Translations under genes and position numbers: made by a program
The notes under the pieces: model-generated
What the model was told of the DNA's origin: nothing
What the model saw: only the letters and a program-made list of their open reading frames with translations
Databases searched by the model: none
Assembly: GCF_024362695.1 (NCBI RefSeq)
Contig: NC_065405.1
Span: 7,634,672 to 7,698,671 of the forward strand
DNA from: Pectinophora gossypiella
Taxonomy: Eukaryota; Arthropoda; Insecta; Lepidoptera; Gelechiidae
Length of the DNA: 64,000 bases
Reading direction: 5' to 3'
Part shown: positions 1 to 13,244 of the stretch, piece by piece
Position numbering within the stretch: position 1 is the stretch's first letter
Layout: each line of letters starts with the position of its first letter

Positions 1-744
1 TTTCGTCATGTGTCTGTTTCTCCGCAGTCTTTTTGGCGTTATTTTACCCGCCCGTTATTTGTTTCGCTTCTCACTCGTCATGTTCAGTTCATTGTGATGG
101 GATTCCGCAAATCCACGGCGATACTCAAACGTAGTATTATGTTTCTCGTTCGATCGTGCTAGCTTTTTAAACTAATCTATTTTTGGTCAGCTTATAGGAT
201 GGTATTGGTATTATTTTTGTAATTGACATAGTTCGTATACAAATGGTGAGTAATGCGAGTAATGCTCTGTTAATAGCGTCATGTTTGTTAATTTAGGAAT
301 CTTAATGTAAAATGCATTGCTTGACAAGAGGCCATGAGAGGCTGCTAATCCAATCCGTGGCTTAGCTGAAGAATAATGAAACACACCCCACTCACAGACA
401 GTCAAATAAATTTTCCTCCTGAAGACTGTTAAGGGTAAAATTTAATAAAGCAAATAGGAATGGCGTTACAAGAGCTGCTATATTTAAACGCTATTTTAGG
501 AGATTTATTGTCAGGGGAACGAAGCGTTATTTACAATTAATTTAAAATGATGTGTAATGAAGTGTACGAACTGTCGGAATATTTCATTAATGTAAGGAAA
601 TGTTTTACATTTATTTTTAATATTGGGAATTCTGTTTATTCAGTTATGTGAGTGGCTGAGAGCATACGTTGGGAGTAAATTTTCAGATAATGGACGAATT
701 CATACATACCGGGTGAATTTCTGGCCACTTCACAAAATGAAACA

Positions 745-844
745 TGTGAAATTAAAGGACGGAAAATTCCGCTTGATATCAACTCAGAATCATGGTCTGA
801 ATCATCCCTTACAGTATTCGTTACGATGTCACTAACAACCTGTA
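745..844. mobile_element. MITE family D, right half
   Basis: GGACGGAAAATTCCGCTTGA, TCAACTCAGAATCATGGTCT and ACGATGTCACTAACAACCTG match the right half of the family. The left half is lost. Confidence 0.68.
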
Positions 845-1351
845 TACATTCTGTTGTGTTTAATAATGTTATGTAATATTACGAATAAGTTAGCACGTAA
901 CAGTGTATCGCCCAATGAGTTTGCAACTGGATTTCCTCGGTTCAACTCCATTAAAAGTTGTTCACGTCAAGCAGGCTCACACGTCCGTTATGCTCAAAGC
1001 AATACTTTATATCTATATATATCAATCTTTATATTGGAACTTAATATTCACATTTATTAAGAGTTACAAATTAAAAAAAAATATATGCGATGAAAATTGC
1101 AAAAACATAGCTGGCGAAGAGTGGGTGTAACGACACATACAATCTTCAAAACATCAAGCAATTTCCATAATGTAGCTTCACGCCTGAAGGGGTAAGCAGG
1201 GTATATGTAGGTCCAATATTCAAGGAATGGTTTTATAATCAAGCTTAGTTTTATATAATTGACTTAACACTGTCACGGAGACCAATCACCCGTCATTGAC
1301 TTTTCATTCATTCTTCTATCGTGTAGGTTAGAGATTAATATGATAATTAAT

Positions 1352-1667
1352 GACCAATATCATCCACCCTGTTATCAGGGTTATTATAGAGTCGCCAAAG
1401 GCACATATAACGGACGGATGGAGAGTCCTTTTGTAATTGTTTCTTTTTATTTTGATGCAATAAAGTGTATTTGTATTGTATTGTATTGCATTGCATAACG
1501 GACTAGGTACGTACTTCAATCAGTAATTAGTAACCGGGCGATGCAGGCAATGTCTTTACCAAACAAAGGACAGTCTCACAAAGTGGTTTCGACAATGTCT
1601 CCATCAGGAATCGAACCCGGACCTTCACATCGTGAGCCTAACGCTCTCACCACTAGACCACGGAGTC
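1352..1667 (-). mobile_element. SINE-A (tRNA-headed), copy 1, split by a nested LINE insertion
   Basis: On the minus strand the head reads CCGTGGTCTAGTGGTGAGAG (A-box-like) and GGTTCGATTCC (perfect B box), the internal Pol III promoter of a tRNA-derived SINE. The body follows, ending in GGCGACTCTATAATAACCCT. A 79-bp LINE fragment interrupts it at 1416-1494. Confidence 0.82.
1416..1494 (+). mobile_element. 79-bp LINE 3' end nested in SINE-A, flanked by 9-bp TSD
   Basis: ATAACGGAC occurs at 1407-1415 and again at 1495-1503, and the insert between ends in GCAATAAAGTGTATT and a (TTGTA)n tail. Removing the insert and one TSD restores continuous SINE-A sequence, so the boundaries are well supported. 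Confidence 0.88.
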
Positions 1668-1743
1668 AATTAAATGAGATCAAGGGGTAATATAAGCTTT
1701 TTAATTAGATGCTTAACCGTTATGAACCTTTACTCAGTAAGTC

Positions 1744-1795
1744 TCTCTCTTTATTTAAGAGCTGCGCTCTTGTCGGTGGAGTAATCGCCATTACT
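1744..1795 (+). repeat. 50-bp piece of the AAGAGCTGCGCTCTT repeat, copy 2
   Basis: Matches 42856-42905 almost base for base, from TCTCTCTTTATTTAAGAGCT to GGAGTAATCGCCATT. The downstream part is missing. Confidence 0.7.
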
Positions 1796-1837
1796 CAGTA
1801 AGTATGTAAGAATAATGTAGGTATACTCGTACGTATC

Positions 1838-1975
1838 AGAATTCAATATCATTTCTTCAAATTATCATAGATAAACTTGTTGAATGTCAATTTAAGATTT
1901 CTGGATCTACGTCATTTCGCTGACGTCTACTATGGCTGAGGAGAAATGACAGGAAACTGCAACAGCAACACCTCT
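1838..1975 (-). mobile_element. 3' end fragment of the same CR1-like LINE
   Basis: Reverse-complement match to the 3' UTR of the 43.3-45.1 kb LINE. It shares GCTGTTGCAGTTTC, TGTCATTTC and CTCAGCCATA, the CAACAAGTTTAT block and the decayed tail. It is diverged and older than the 43-kb copy. Confidence 0.75.
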
Positions 1976-2666
1976 TTTATATCAATGTAAATATACATTG
2001 CGAGTTATTTCATAACTACAGGGATACATTGAATACGATCATTTTTATAATTTAAGTACGTATCATTAATCAGAAAGTAAGCTTCATGAGGAGACTTTAG
2101 GTTCGTAAATGGAAACAACCGTTTGGGTTGAGCTATAATTTATTACTGACTCATATCATTCGAAGCTATATTGATAATTACAATACGATTATAATATGTA
2201 AGTATGTAATATATAAGTACACACTTCACTTCACATGGGCATTCAAAATATTATCTCGTATCATATTGTAAAAAAATCTATATACATACGCTGGGCATAG
2301 TTCCTTCGTCTAAATTACTTTCGGGCGAGAGTCAGAAGGTTGTAGTTAATTGCGGTTCTAGCTCTCGGAAAGCATGACTTAAACCTTTAAGTGGACCCTC
2401 GCAGATTATTTTATATTATTAATCACATACGTTAACATGACCCTTAAAACTAGAACACCACCGACGTGACTAGGTGAGTGAATGATTAGATTTAGATTTG
2501 GTGGGAAGGGTTGGGCAACCTAGCAGCAACCTTGAAAAGAGGTCTTATGTACGGTTTTCTCTAATACTTGTATATATATATATATCTATTTATTTCCGTT
2601 CCAAACTATTTTTCGAGTCTCATAAGATACATGTCTTTTGCTGATATGACAACTTTTTTCATGTCT

Positions 2667-2889
2667 TTCCCTCAGTAAATCACTTTGTGATCCCTACTTT
2701 GGTTATAGGATATTACAGGCTGATCACCTGATTGTTCGAAAGACAGATGATCCGTGCTTCGGAAGACACGTAAGTAAGTAAGTAGTCGTTACATGAGCCA
2801 TGTCAGGGTCCTTTGGCAGCTCAATAGTAACCCTGACATCAGGGTTGATGGGGTTGGTAGTCCACCTTCCAACCCACACGATAGAAGAT
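2667..2889 (+). mobile_element. SINE-A, 5'-truncated copy
   Basis: Carries the body blocks AATCACTTTGTGATCCCTA, GATGATCCGTGCTTCGGAAG, ACATGAGCCATGTCAGGG and the end CCCACACGATAGAAGA. The tRNA-like head is absent. Confidence 0.8.
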
Positions 2890-3925
2890 GTCTTTTACTT
2901 TAAAAAAAGATGGTACATCTTAACTGAAGGATAACCAATCATTCTGTTTGCTTAGCCCGCAATAGCCTGTCAAGGATCTTTCGAGAATTCTCATATAAGT
3001 AAGTATATTTGCTGCGTAGTTTTTACGCCTTAGAGTGCGCATGTAAATCGTGTCATGTATTTTATCAACCGGTAGGTGCTTAGGAATGATGCACAGTTTT
3101 AGTGCTATGTATATTATGAGCAATTCTGTAAGATTACTTTGCACCATCAAATAGGCTTTAAAATTTTATTATATATTTCAAACCTCCAAAACGATCATAA
3201 CGCGATTATGACAGGTTGTAAACGCGCCACAGTATTTTTTCCAATTTATCTTAACAACTTGTTTTATAACTCAATATCTAAGAAAATGTTACGATAATAG
3301 ATTTACACACCAATTATAACTTTTTATGAGAAAGCGCTTTCGCTTATCAGAAAATTTGTTTTGGTCGAAGTTACACAGTCATTTCCTCTGGTACTGCATT
3401 AAATTGCTCGATTAATTAACGATGGAATGAGGGGACCTTCCAGGCTACCTTCCCCAAAAAATATATTTATTTATTTTATTTATTTAGGCACTTACACACA
3501 CAGCAATACATATGAAACTTTTACAGACTGCATTATAAATAGAAAGACTTGGTATAATATATGCTTGCCAATTACATGCGTACACAGCATTCACCGTAAA
3601 TGAAAACAAACAAACTATATTAATACTAAACTATATAAATTATAAACTATAAATATATATTAACACATTTTTTATGAACAATTTTAACAAAATATAAATG
3701 TATGTACTGTTTAACGCTTATAACGACAACCAAAGATGCAATATAGATGCTGATAGCTGTACAGAGTTGCCTTCGTTTAACCTTCTAATTTCATGGATAT
3801 CTAACAGATATATGCGTCTTTTATGCTTGTTTCTGGGTATAAATGATGACCCTTGTTATTATACCCGGGCACAACACATCTTATTTTTATATATGCCTCT
3901 GCTATTAATTTATGTCATATCATTA

Positions 3926-4170
3926 CCACGGTCTGAACCCCGGTTGGGATATACCTCCAATTTTGGTTAGGAGTTTAGGACATTACAGGCTGATTCCTGT
4001 TTGTCCGAAAGTAAGATGATCCGTGCTTCGGCACGTTAAGCTGTTGGTTCAGGTTACTATTTATTGATGTAAGTGAGTGATCGTTACATGAGCCATATCA
4101 GGAGCCTTTGGCGGCTCAATAATAACCCTAACACCACTTGGTGGTCCACCTCACAAGCCACACGATAGAA
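3926..4170 (+). mobile_element. SINE-A, decayed copy
   Basis: Matches from a corrupted B box through GGACATTACAGGCTGAT, GATGATCCGTGCTTCGG and ACATGAGCCATATCAGGAGC to CACACGATAGAAGA. Several deletions mark it as old. Confidence 0.75.
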
Positions 4171-4771
4171 GATTACTATGCTAGCAATCAGAAAATAGGT
4201 AATTATTACGTGAAACAGCGCCCTCTATATTGCTTTTTGGGGAACATAGCTAGGAAAGTCTTTCATTAAAAATGTATTCCTACACCCATAAATATTACAG
4301 ACCAAATAGCTGTTCTTACGTGACCGATGTCGTAGGATAACGATAACGCAACTGATAATTAGAAGGTTACACAAAGTTTTTTGGCACTAAATAAGGTAAC
4401 CTGTTATGTAAGTGTTCAAGAAGGAGCTTTCTTGAGAAAGGTACCTTTTACCATTATGGCACGTTAAATGTATCAAATTATGGCATCGATACCGCAGCCC
4501 GGACACTCCGTTTAAAAAATTCATTCTTACTGTGTGCCAGCTTACCACGTAAGTACGAGCGAGACAGACACTCCATGCGTGCTCTTTTACTCCTTAAAGG
4601 CTTCGGGCTATTCGGAGTAAAGTGAGACCCAACAGCGGGGTGAGGTAAATCCAGCTTGGCACCGATACGAATTGGTGCGGGGAGAAGAAAGTCTGATTTA
4701 AGTATACATAGTATTATTCTTTATTCTATGCCCATACAGTGAAGAAAAGAAGTACCTAATGTTTTTTTCTG

Positions 4772-5090
4772 TCGTGTGGGTGGTGAGGTGGATTACTAAC
4801 CTCATCAACCCTGGTGTCAGGGTTACTATTGAGCCGCCAAAGGCCCCTGACATGGCTCATGTAACGACAACTAACTTGCATCAGTAACTAGAAACCGGGA
4901 CCAACAGCTTAACGTGCCTTCCGAAGCACGGATCATCTTACTTTCGGACAATTTGGTGATCAGCCTGTAATGCCCTAACCAAACTAGAGATCACAAAGTG
5001 ATTTTCGTGATATGTCCCCACCGAGATTTGAACCCGGGCGGGACCTCCGGATCGTGAGCCGAACACTCAAACTACTGGACCACAGAGGCC
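4772..5090 (-). mobile_element. SINE-A, near full-length copy
   Basis: Reading minus, it starts at 5090 with GGCCTCTGTGGTCCAGTAGT, passes a B-box-like GGTTCAAATCTC, and continues through the whole body to the CCACCCACACGAC end. A small insertion lies before the B box. Confidence 0.83.
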
Positions 5091-5091
5091 G

Positions 5092-8000
5092 TTATATACC
5101 TTATATTTTAATTGTGTATTATGTAATTGACACGTATCGCAGTTCAGTAAAGCTTAGAATTATTTGGAACTTCGAGCGTATGAGTAAGCTCTCTGTGTAA
5201 GGAATCACAGCATCCACCAAATCCATATTCTGGAGGATTTTATTCGTTTCCAAAGTTTAACTTTGAATACTGTTACTCGGCATTCTCAGTTGCAGGCTTT
5301 CAGTAAATCATCGTTCAAAAATTTGCCAGTTGCCATTGAATACTGGAGTCTTGTTCGGATTATGCACGCGCCATTAGCTTCACTCCCTTTGTGTGGCAGA
5401 CTCAGTCATTGTGTGAAAGGGCTGCGATCCAGGCTGACTTAATTATACATGGCTGCAGTTATTCACACCTCGCCAAAAATCCATTTGACGGATGCTGACG
5501 CGCGGAAGTCAGGATATATAAAAAAAACGTCTGTAATATCAATTTAATTTTTGTGTTCAATATTTCTCTCACGAATCGGTCACAAAGTCTAATAAGATGC
5601 GCGCCTGTTATGAAATCAAAAGTATTTTTTGTTTATTGAGTATTAGTATCTAATAAATAAGGAAGTCAAAATATTATTTTATGTGTAAGTATATATCAAG
5701 AATTTCCTATTTTTCCCTATTTATAAACTAAATTTCCGGAAAATGCTTAATAACTTGTCTTTGTTTAATATTTATCTTTTGGTTCACCTCTGCTTTTATT
5801 TTATGAACTGTGCGGAACAATGTCTAGTAATTAAAAAGATTCTAAAATTTTCCTTTTATGCAGCGTAACACAGTAGTGTTCATTTAAGAGGTGGTTTTAA
5901 AGGGTGGATGGTTTGTTTGTTGTAATAATGTTCGTTGTCAGAAGCTCTATTTAAACAGGTTTTCGTGCATACACACAACGATACCTAACAACATTCTTGT
6001 CAATAGACTTTTATTAAGTCCATTTTATAAAGTATCTAATTGTAAATAGCGGTAACTGGACTTGTAATATTCCTACAAATTCTTCCTCAGGTCTGCTACA
6101 CAACAACAGCGTAAATTGTATAAAATTTAAACCCCTAACAGCTATTAATAGCCGCCAACACGTTTAGAAAAGTCCAAATGCAATTTCACTATTGTTTCAT
6201 CAAAACTATAGATGAAAATGTGTCGTTAAAAATGTGCTAAGTAGAACAATTGGCTCACAGTAAAGTTAGCCCCTTCGGGGACCAATCAGAGCCGCGAATA
6301 ACTCCAACTTCGATATGTCAACACAATAGCCGGTTTGTACGAACAATGAGCATAGTAAAGTTGATTCGCTGTATCAATTCCAGTTCTGCTAAAAGCAAAA
6401 GTTAAGAAGCTAATGTAAATGTTGATACAGGAACTCGCCGAGGTGGGCGCGTTGAATTGGTAATGGCAGCACATTCAACTCCGTACCGACGGCTTTCCGC
6501 TGCTAGCCTCTCGCTGCACCCAATAATGAATTCCAACCGCCACACTAACAAACTACTAATGAACGAATACAATTTATCACATTCACCAACCAGCTATTTC
6601 GATCTTCATTCATTTTTCGAGATATATTCAATTGTGGTTGAATAGTGAATGAACTGAAAACATGCAAACCACATTTAATTTGACTCTGAATGCCGATATG
6701 AAAATTGTTCTCCCGAAAATTGAATAAAAGCCTATACGGTATGTAAAATTGGAGAGTTTGAAACGGGGTGTAAAAGTACAAGTTTTTTGTGTGTAACTAA
6801 AATAGTTACTGACTGGAAGGCACAATATTTAATATTTAATAGTTCTGTACCTGTGAGAAAGCTTGTAGTTCTTGTTAAAGCGGCACAAGTTGTGCCGCGG
6901 TGTCTATCGGAACTTTACCAATAGTTCTGCTCGAGCAATTCATAGCCGATCGGGTTTCTATCGGCGTCCTTGTACAGGGGTTCTACTACACAAATCTCAG
7001 TGGGACACTTCAGTGTGCTCAACTAGCAATAACGCATTCCGCTCACTGTGTAATCTGTTCTTAATCGGTAATCAAGGCCGCGATAAGGGCTCGTCCACCT
7101 GAGAGCCTGTCTTCCTAGAATGTTAATTATCAAACTCCCCACATGGCCACAGGAAGTAAGGACGAGAACACAAGAGGCCCTCCCCTTCGAACTTTGAGAA
7201 CAATGTGCTGCAACTTGATACGCGCTCTAATCAACATTATTGTGTTACCTACACTGCTAAAATAACACTTGAGTGTCATCAGGGAAATTAAACCAGAGTC
7301 AGTTTTGCATTGCGGTTGAAATTACGCTGATAAAAGTTGAGATTGTATTTATTTTTATTTTATTAGGGGAACTTACTACCATATTTACAAAGTTATACTA
7401 AAGTATACTACAAAAAAGACGTGGTGGAACGTATTTTGTTGTACTCCTTTCTTGTAGTGAAATATTTAAATTGTGTTGTTTTGGGATTTCAGATGAAGTT
7501 GTTGTATATATTGTTTCATCTTTTCTAATGGTAAGTGTCACAGTTTTTAGGATAAGATCAAATAGAATACTTAATAGTAAAAATCTCAACTTTGGGATTA
7601 TTTTCTGTAGTAGCTTAAGCTAGTTCCTTTTTATTAATAATTAATGTAATACTTGTCAACGTGTGTAACATCAAGAATACCATGTATTAAAGTACCGAAG
7701 ACGGCCGCTTCGCCTGTGCCGGTGACCGCATCCTTTCCAAGGGATGAGCCGACAGTCTGTATCATGTACGCACTCGAGGGTCGTTAAATTGTACAAACTT
7801 TCAGGCTTAGTAATTTACTCAAAGTAGTGAGTATTAATTAAAGGGTAGTAGCTGCCTAAATTGTATTAGACTCCCTCGCGTAATACACTGGATTGATAGC
7901 TCGTCTGTTAATGGCCAAGTTTTAATTGTATTTTCTAAACAAAATAACATTTGCCATAGACGACGACATACCTTGAATACCCGATACTTCGACAAGGATA

Positions 8001-8450
8001 AGTTGTTCCCACTATTCTCATTACTTAAGACAACCTACCGTAAGTTAATCTACGTATTGTAAATACATGTTTGATTAAAATATTCTCAGAACTTGTAATG
8101 TTGTCAGCTCAATTCGATTAAAAGTTTCTCAATAACAAACAGTGTGTTTACGACAACTTCAGCCAAACGGAAATATACTAATGAGTATATATATTTTCTA
8201 TTATATGGTATATTTTTGTTTACTATTTTTGTTAATGTAAACAATAAATAATAATACATATCGTTCAAGGTAAGTACGTTTTAGAGTCGGTATTGTTAAG
8301 TAATAATGATCCTCGTAATTAGGTATCAAGTAGATGTATTTTTTAACTTCTGACTCTGTAAGGAAACTTTATTTTACTTTGACAGTTTCAATATTAAATT
8401 CGTGCGGTCCTTCACTTACTATAAGTATCGGAAAGAGATAAAAATATAAA
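5092..8450. other. Intergenic stretch, nothing recognised
   Basis: AT-rich. No frame above about 80 codons, and no tRNA-like box or repeat that recurs elsewhere in the window. Short frames at 6.3-7.1 kb lack any domain. Confidence 0.6.
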
Positions 8451-8454
8451 ACAT

Positions 8455-8572
8455 AAACAGCCTATATACGTCCCACTGCTAGGCACAGGCCTCCCCTCAA
8501 TCAACTGGAGGGGGTATGGAGCATACTCCACCACGCTGCTCCACTACGGGTTGGTGGAGGTGTTTTTGTCTG
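8455..8572 (-). mobile_element. SINE-B 3' half (inverted)
   Basis: Contains CCTATATACGTCCCACTGCT, GGCCTCCCCTCAATCAACTG, GCATACTCCACCACGCTGCT and GGTTGGTGGAGGTGTTTTT, as in the 34.5-34.85 kb element. Confidence 0.78.
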
Positions 8573-8757
8573 AAAAAGTAAAATGATTCCGTGCTTCGTT
8601 AAGGCACGTTAAGCCGTTGGTCCCTGTTACTACTTACTCATGTAAGTATGTAGTCGTTACATGAGCCATGTCATGCCTTTGGCGGTTCAATAATAACCCT
8701 GACACCAGGGTTGATGAGGTTGGCAATCCACCTCACAACCCACACGATAGAAGAATT
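8573..8757 (+). mobile_element. SINE-A 3' part, fused head-on to SINE-B
   Basis: Matches the SINE-A body from AAAATGATTCCGTGCTTCG to CCCACACGATAGAAGA. Directly on its left lies the 3' half of SINE-B in inverted orientation (8455-8572), so the two share a breakpoint. Confidence 0.78.
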
Positions 8758-9417
8758 AAATAATATAATAAATTGTTAATTTATAAACTACATACATATA
8801 TACATAAACTCACGCCTATATCTCACCGGAGCAAGCAAGCATACTATGGAATTCCATTTGCTTGGACCATGACGCACATTTGAACCTGAATTTATAAATT
8901 AATATACATAAAACAATTACTAAATTTTAAATTGTGTCAGCGCTAAAATCTGCGCCACTGCTAGACTTATTTGTCAGCATCCAGCTTTATTATGCTATGA
9001 ACTCATATTCCCATACCTCCAAACAATAGTACTCGTATTGATATTTCATAGTGACTATTGCGCGATGTTTGTAGTGCATAGGTGGTTAATTGGCACTTGG
9101 CACTTGCACTTGCAAGAGACTGTATAGTTTGTTAGCTGACTGCAACGACCCCTTTCAGCTTCTCGTGCAATGAGAACAAAATCATGAAACCATTTCAAAA
9201 TTAATGATAGTACTCGTACCAAGTGCTTATGTAACTCTTTAGAGTAAAGGTTTTGTGTCAAAGTGGAGTGCAGTGGTGAAAAAAATATAAGTTTTCAAAC
9301 TAAAACCCGACTACTGAAGTATCACGTTCTAGAAGTATGAAACAAGAAAATGTTTCTCTGAAATTCTTCCGAATAGTGTGATGTTTAGGAGATAGCCGTT
9401 GTCGTATGCCATGGTAA

Positions 9418-9446
9418 GCAAACTCTCTCTCTGTCTCTCTCTCTCT
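9418..9446 (+). repeat. (TC)n microsatellite
   Basis: CTCTCTCTCTGTCTCTCTCT followed by CTCT. Other short tracts: (TA)n at 2570-2585, (GGAT)n at 24970-24987, (GT)n at 40124-40137. Confidence 0.85.
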
Positions 9447-9486
9447 TAGGACAGATAGACATGTAACCACGGCTAAAAATAAAAAA

Positions 9487-9560
9487 ATGTTATATTGACC
9501 TTCAACAAGTTTATCCATGATAATTACGTTGAATAAATGAATTTGATTTCTGATTTAACA
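9487..9560 (+). mobile_element. Short 3' end of the CR1-like LINE
   Basis: A 60-bp-scale near-identical match to 45075-45140, including TTGACCTTCAACAAGTTTAT and GATAATTACGTTGAATAAAT, ending in a decayed GATTTCTGATTT tail. A heavily 5'-truncated insertion. Confidence 0.8.
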
Positions 9561-9604
9561 TTTCACTATTCGGAAGAATTTCAGAGAATAGAAGAGAATA
9601 TTTT

Positions 9605-9815
9605 ATTGTTTCATACTTTTTAGAGATGATGCAGCTTATTATTCTGAGTTCAAATCAAGTGGAGTTTTCTATCGGAAAAGTATAGAATTGAAAATAATTT
9701 AAAAAAACTAAAAAAATAAACATTAATCTTGCAACGGAAAATTTTACTTGATATTAACACAGAATCATGGTCTGAATCCTCCTCATTATTAGTTAAGATG
9801 TCACTAACACCCTGT
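9605..9815. mobile_element. MITE family D, left end eroded
   Basis: Interior ATTATTCTGAGTTCAAATCA and ACTTGATATTAACACAGAAT, right end GATGTCACTAACACCCTGTA. The left inverted repeat is no longer recognisable. Confidence 0.72.
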
Positions 9816-9819
9816 ACTC

Positions 9820-12590
9820 GTATAGCCAATCTTGTTGAAAAGATCCTCGCACTTAGCGGGCATGTGAGCATACTATTTAAATATGTAGAATTAATCGCCG
9901 CAGGTGGTCGGGGTTTCAACTTTCAATTCATCGCGCTTGGCATCAAACTCTAAGCGCCATAGACGTTCAAAGTCATGAACTTTGGTGGTAAATACATAAA
10001 TCGAATGTGAATATTTGAATTCTAAATACAAAAAGCGAGTCGGGCAAGAAGCGAACCATTACTATGGTGAGGATTTAATATCCCTTTTTGTTTTTGAATA
10101 TTGTAACTAGTAACATTAACATTAAACGATTATTTTCAATTAAAAAAAGGTGTAGTTTACCTAATTATGACTCTTAACCACTACTGTATGTATGTTATTC
10201 TTAGAAATCTAGGAGATCTTTATAAGGGTTAGGTTTTCTTTTTATTGTACGGATTCCTAAAAAGTTTACGGACAGATGCCAGAGTACCCACTAAAATAAA
10301 AGAAGTACAGTTGGATCGATAAGTTTATGGAATAAATTTTACACTCAAGTTACTTGAAATAGCTCCAGTATTCTTTTACCTTAGCGTTAATGGTTATTTG
10401 ATAGAGCTCCAGTCGTAACCTGCCCTTCTATTTCGATTCTTCTCGTCCAATCTTTGTGGCTAGTTTGCATTTTACCGCCATCGTAAAACGATTTCAAACT
10501 AAAAAGGTAAATGGAGAATTGTATTGTGAAACGTGATTGTTTGCTGAGGGTCTAGTCCTGAACTAACTTTAGGAAACTCCAGCGATTGGTGGCCTGGTTT
10601 TCTATCTTAGTAGTTCTACTGAAGTTGAAAGGGCGATATTAATCTACGAGTGACACTGATAACAATCAAGCGTAATTATTTCACGAAGGAATAGCATGGA
10701 CCATATTTTTTTTAATGAATTCCGACTTGTATTACTTTTAAAAACTGTTACAGTATGCTACGGCGTAGTGTCGGTGTAGTGGCGGAGCTTAGTTTACTCG
10801 TAGCTGTAACTACAAATACAGCAATCCATTTTAGTGTTACTTAAGTGCTTATTTATATCTGTGTAGAAGCAGCGTTATAATTAGCTAGTGCGCTCGGTTG
10901 CTATGTAATTCCTGTATGTAGGTACTTATGCTGAATCGTGTACCAATTTCCCATCGTAAGTGGCGAAAATTGCGTCTTGATTACAGTCACGTAAAAACAC
11001 TTGTTAGGAGTCGGCGCAAACGACAGCCGGCATCAATCACTTTTGCTTTGCCATGTTTAGATTGCTCAAATTAAGGCCCTTGTGCGAGCGCCGTCGTGCT
11101 TCCACGAAAAATAATGGCGATTATTCAACTCTTCTCGTTATTTGTTAGGATTCTTTGAAGGCGCATAGTCATACGTGACTCAAAAACAAAGATAAAATAT
11201 AATAAGTACTTACAATGAATTCGTCAGAAAATATAAAATTGTCTAAATATAAACAGGTTTTGTATCAGCAATGTTTTATGTACTTAAAGCAAAATACAAT
11301 TATTTATTGATATCTACTGTCCGTGGAAGAGGGAATTTTTCTTTTACGACTGTAGTTATAAAGTTGAGTGTAGAACAATGTCCAGTGTGTGTTGTAGTTA
11401 AAGTTTTTAAAATAAATATCTTTTGTAACAGCGGCTCGGAATAAGAAATGGTTGTTTGGTCTACAGTAAAATTATAAAGGGGAAAGAGTTTGTATGTAGC
11501 GGGTAATCTTAAAAAATACGTATGGTAAACCACACTAGCTTGTATTTGAAGTCGCGGGCACTAAGCTAGTTTTATATATTTAAAGAGGTTCACCTTAATA
11601 GACATATCGGTTGATGCTTTATTTTGTATGAGCAAAACAGTTTTAGTATATTCTTAGTACCTTTACAAAACATCAAAGGTTTTCATTGAAGTCTAGGCAA
11701 AAGGGTAAAGTTAAAGGAAACATCATAATGTGAAAAGCTGTAGGGATTTATTATGTGTGATGAAGGGCGATTATTGAATAGCTAGCAGGTCGTGATCGGC
11801 GATTCTGACTTAGCTAATTTTCCGTCCAATTACTTAGTATGTGATTCAGCATTTTTTTTATACGCAAATGAAAAATTGCACTTAACTTTATCCATGTTTT
11901 CTTGATGGGAAATTAATAGTGTGTTTAGTATGTCAAGTATATTCTGTGTGAAGTTAATTGATAATCGGGTAGGTTAGTAACCCAGCTTGTAATTGAAATG
12001 AGCCTTAAAATTTACGATAAGACAGGAGTCCACTTCAACTATATGCATGACCGTCAAATCATTTTATAAGTTTTTCATTTTTGATTGTTAACAGGATAAC
12101 GCCAGAGAGATGATGATGACGAAAATAGTTTCGTGCAAGGAAGTATTTTGTTTTTTAAACTGACAAAATTAACGTTTAACAAATATTCAACTTCGATGAA
12201 CATATTGATCTGCTTCACATTTAAGTATATTTCTTTAATATAACTTTATAAATTATTATTGGCTATTATAAAAGCTTGAAACAATGAAATATTAAAGGAT
12301 TAAAATTAGCAGTAATGTATTTCTCATTTGTGATTGATGCCAGTGATATAAATTATAATTTAATTTGCAAATGGAATTGATGCATTATGGGCTGGTAAGT
12401 TAATTGGACTAATTAGCGATTTGGGAACGAATGTAATTGATTTCCAATATTATGTATTACCCATTAAAATATTAATAGCACACGTAACAAGGTAATATCT
12501 CTTCTCAGCACAACTGGTAGCAAAGAAAAGGCGAAAACAAGAGCGCGTTTAGCTGCTGCATTCCGTGCATATCGAAAATTCAATTCATGG
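9820..12590. other. Intergenic stretch, nothing recognised
   Basis: No coding signal and no repeat shared with the rest of the window. Mostly AT-rich. Confidence 0.6.
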
Positions 12591-12597
12591 AATGGGT

Positions 12598-12880
12598 CCT
12601 CGTCAAGATGGTAAACTATACTTATATATGGACTGTGGGAGGAGAAGGTAATCTTAAGGCAAGTGAGTATGTAAAGGAGTCGCCATACTGCGAATGTGGT
12701 CACCCGGATCAAACCCTATCTCACACAGTGAACGAGTGCCCTCTACGCCGGTTATCAGGTGGCATAGCCGAGCTACATTGTGTGACGGATGCGACAGAGA
12801 CTTGGTTTAGGGAGCTTAAACTAGATATACGATCCACGCAAGGATTTATATTTTTTTGCCATACGCAATAATAATAATAC
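12598..12880 (+). mobile_element. LINE 3' end with C-terminal zinc-knuckle remnant
   Basis: One frame reads SPYCECGHPDQTLSHTVNEC, a C-x-C-x8-H-x4-C zinc knuckle like that at the C-terminus of R1/jockey-type LINE ORF2 proteins. It continues PLRRLSGGIAELH and ends near a GCCATACGCAATAATAATAA tail. Related 3' ends lie at 13245-13300 and 18350-18545, which defines the repeat. The upstream part is degraded. Confidence 0.75.
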
Positions 12881-13075
12881 AAGGTCTTTCAGCCAATTCT
12901 AAAAATTTCGATAGTAATAGATGGGAGAGTAACTTTTGGTATTTTTGACTAAATATTATGAAATGTGTACTATTAATGATTGACTGACTACCACCTATAC
13001 GTATAGTTTATAGTCGGACATAACCTATTTTTAGTATAATCTTACTAAATTAATAATGTAGGTATATTCTTAGGA

Positions 13076-13160
13076 TCGTTTTGGCGGCTCAATAGTAATC
13101 ATGACTTCATGATGAGGTCGTTCACTGTCTTCATAACCCACACGAGAGATGAAGAAGAAT
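13076..13160 (+). mobile_element. SINE-A, 3'-terminal remnant
   Basis: Matches TTTGGCGGCTCAATAGTAA and the end CATAACCCACACGAGAGA with internal decay. Retains only the last 80 bp or so. Confidence 0.65.
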
Positions 13161-13244
13161 TTCAATATAATATACATGTGATACCGTGGTGTTTGTTGAA
13201 GATTATATACTTACATGACTTTTTGAAAGACAATATATTGTGTT

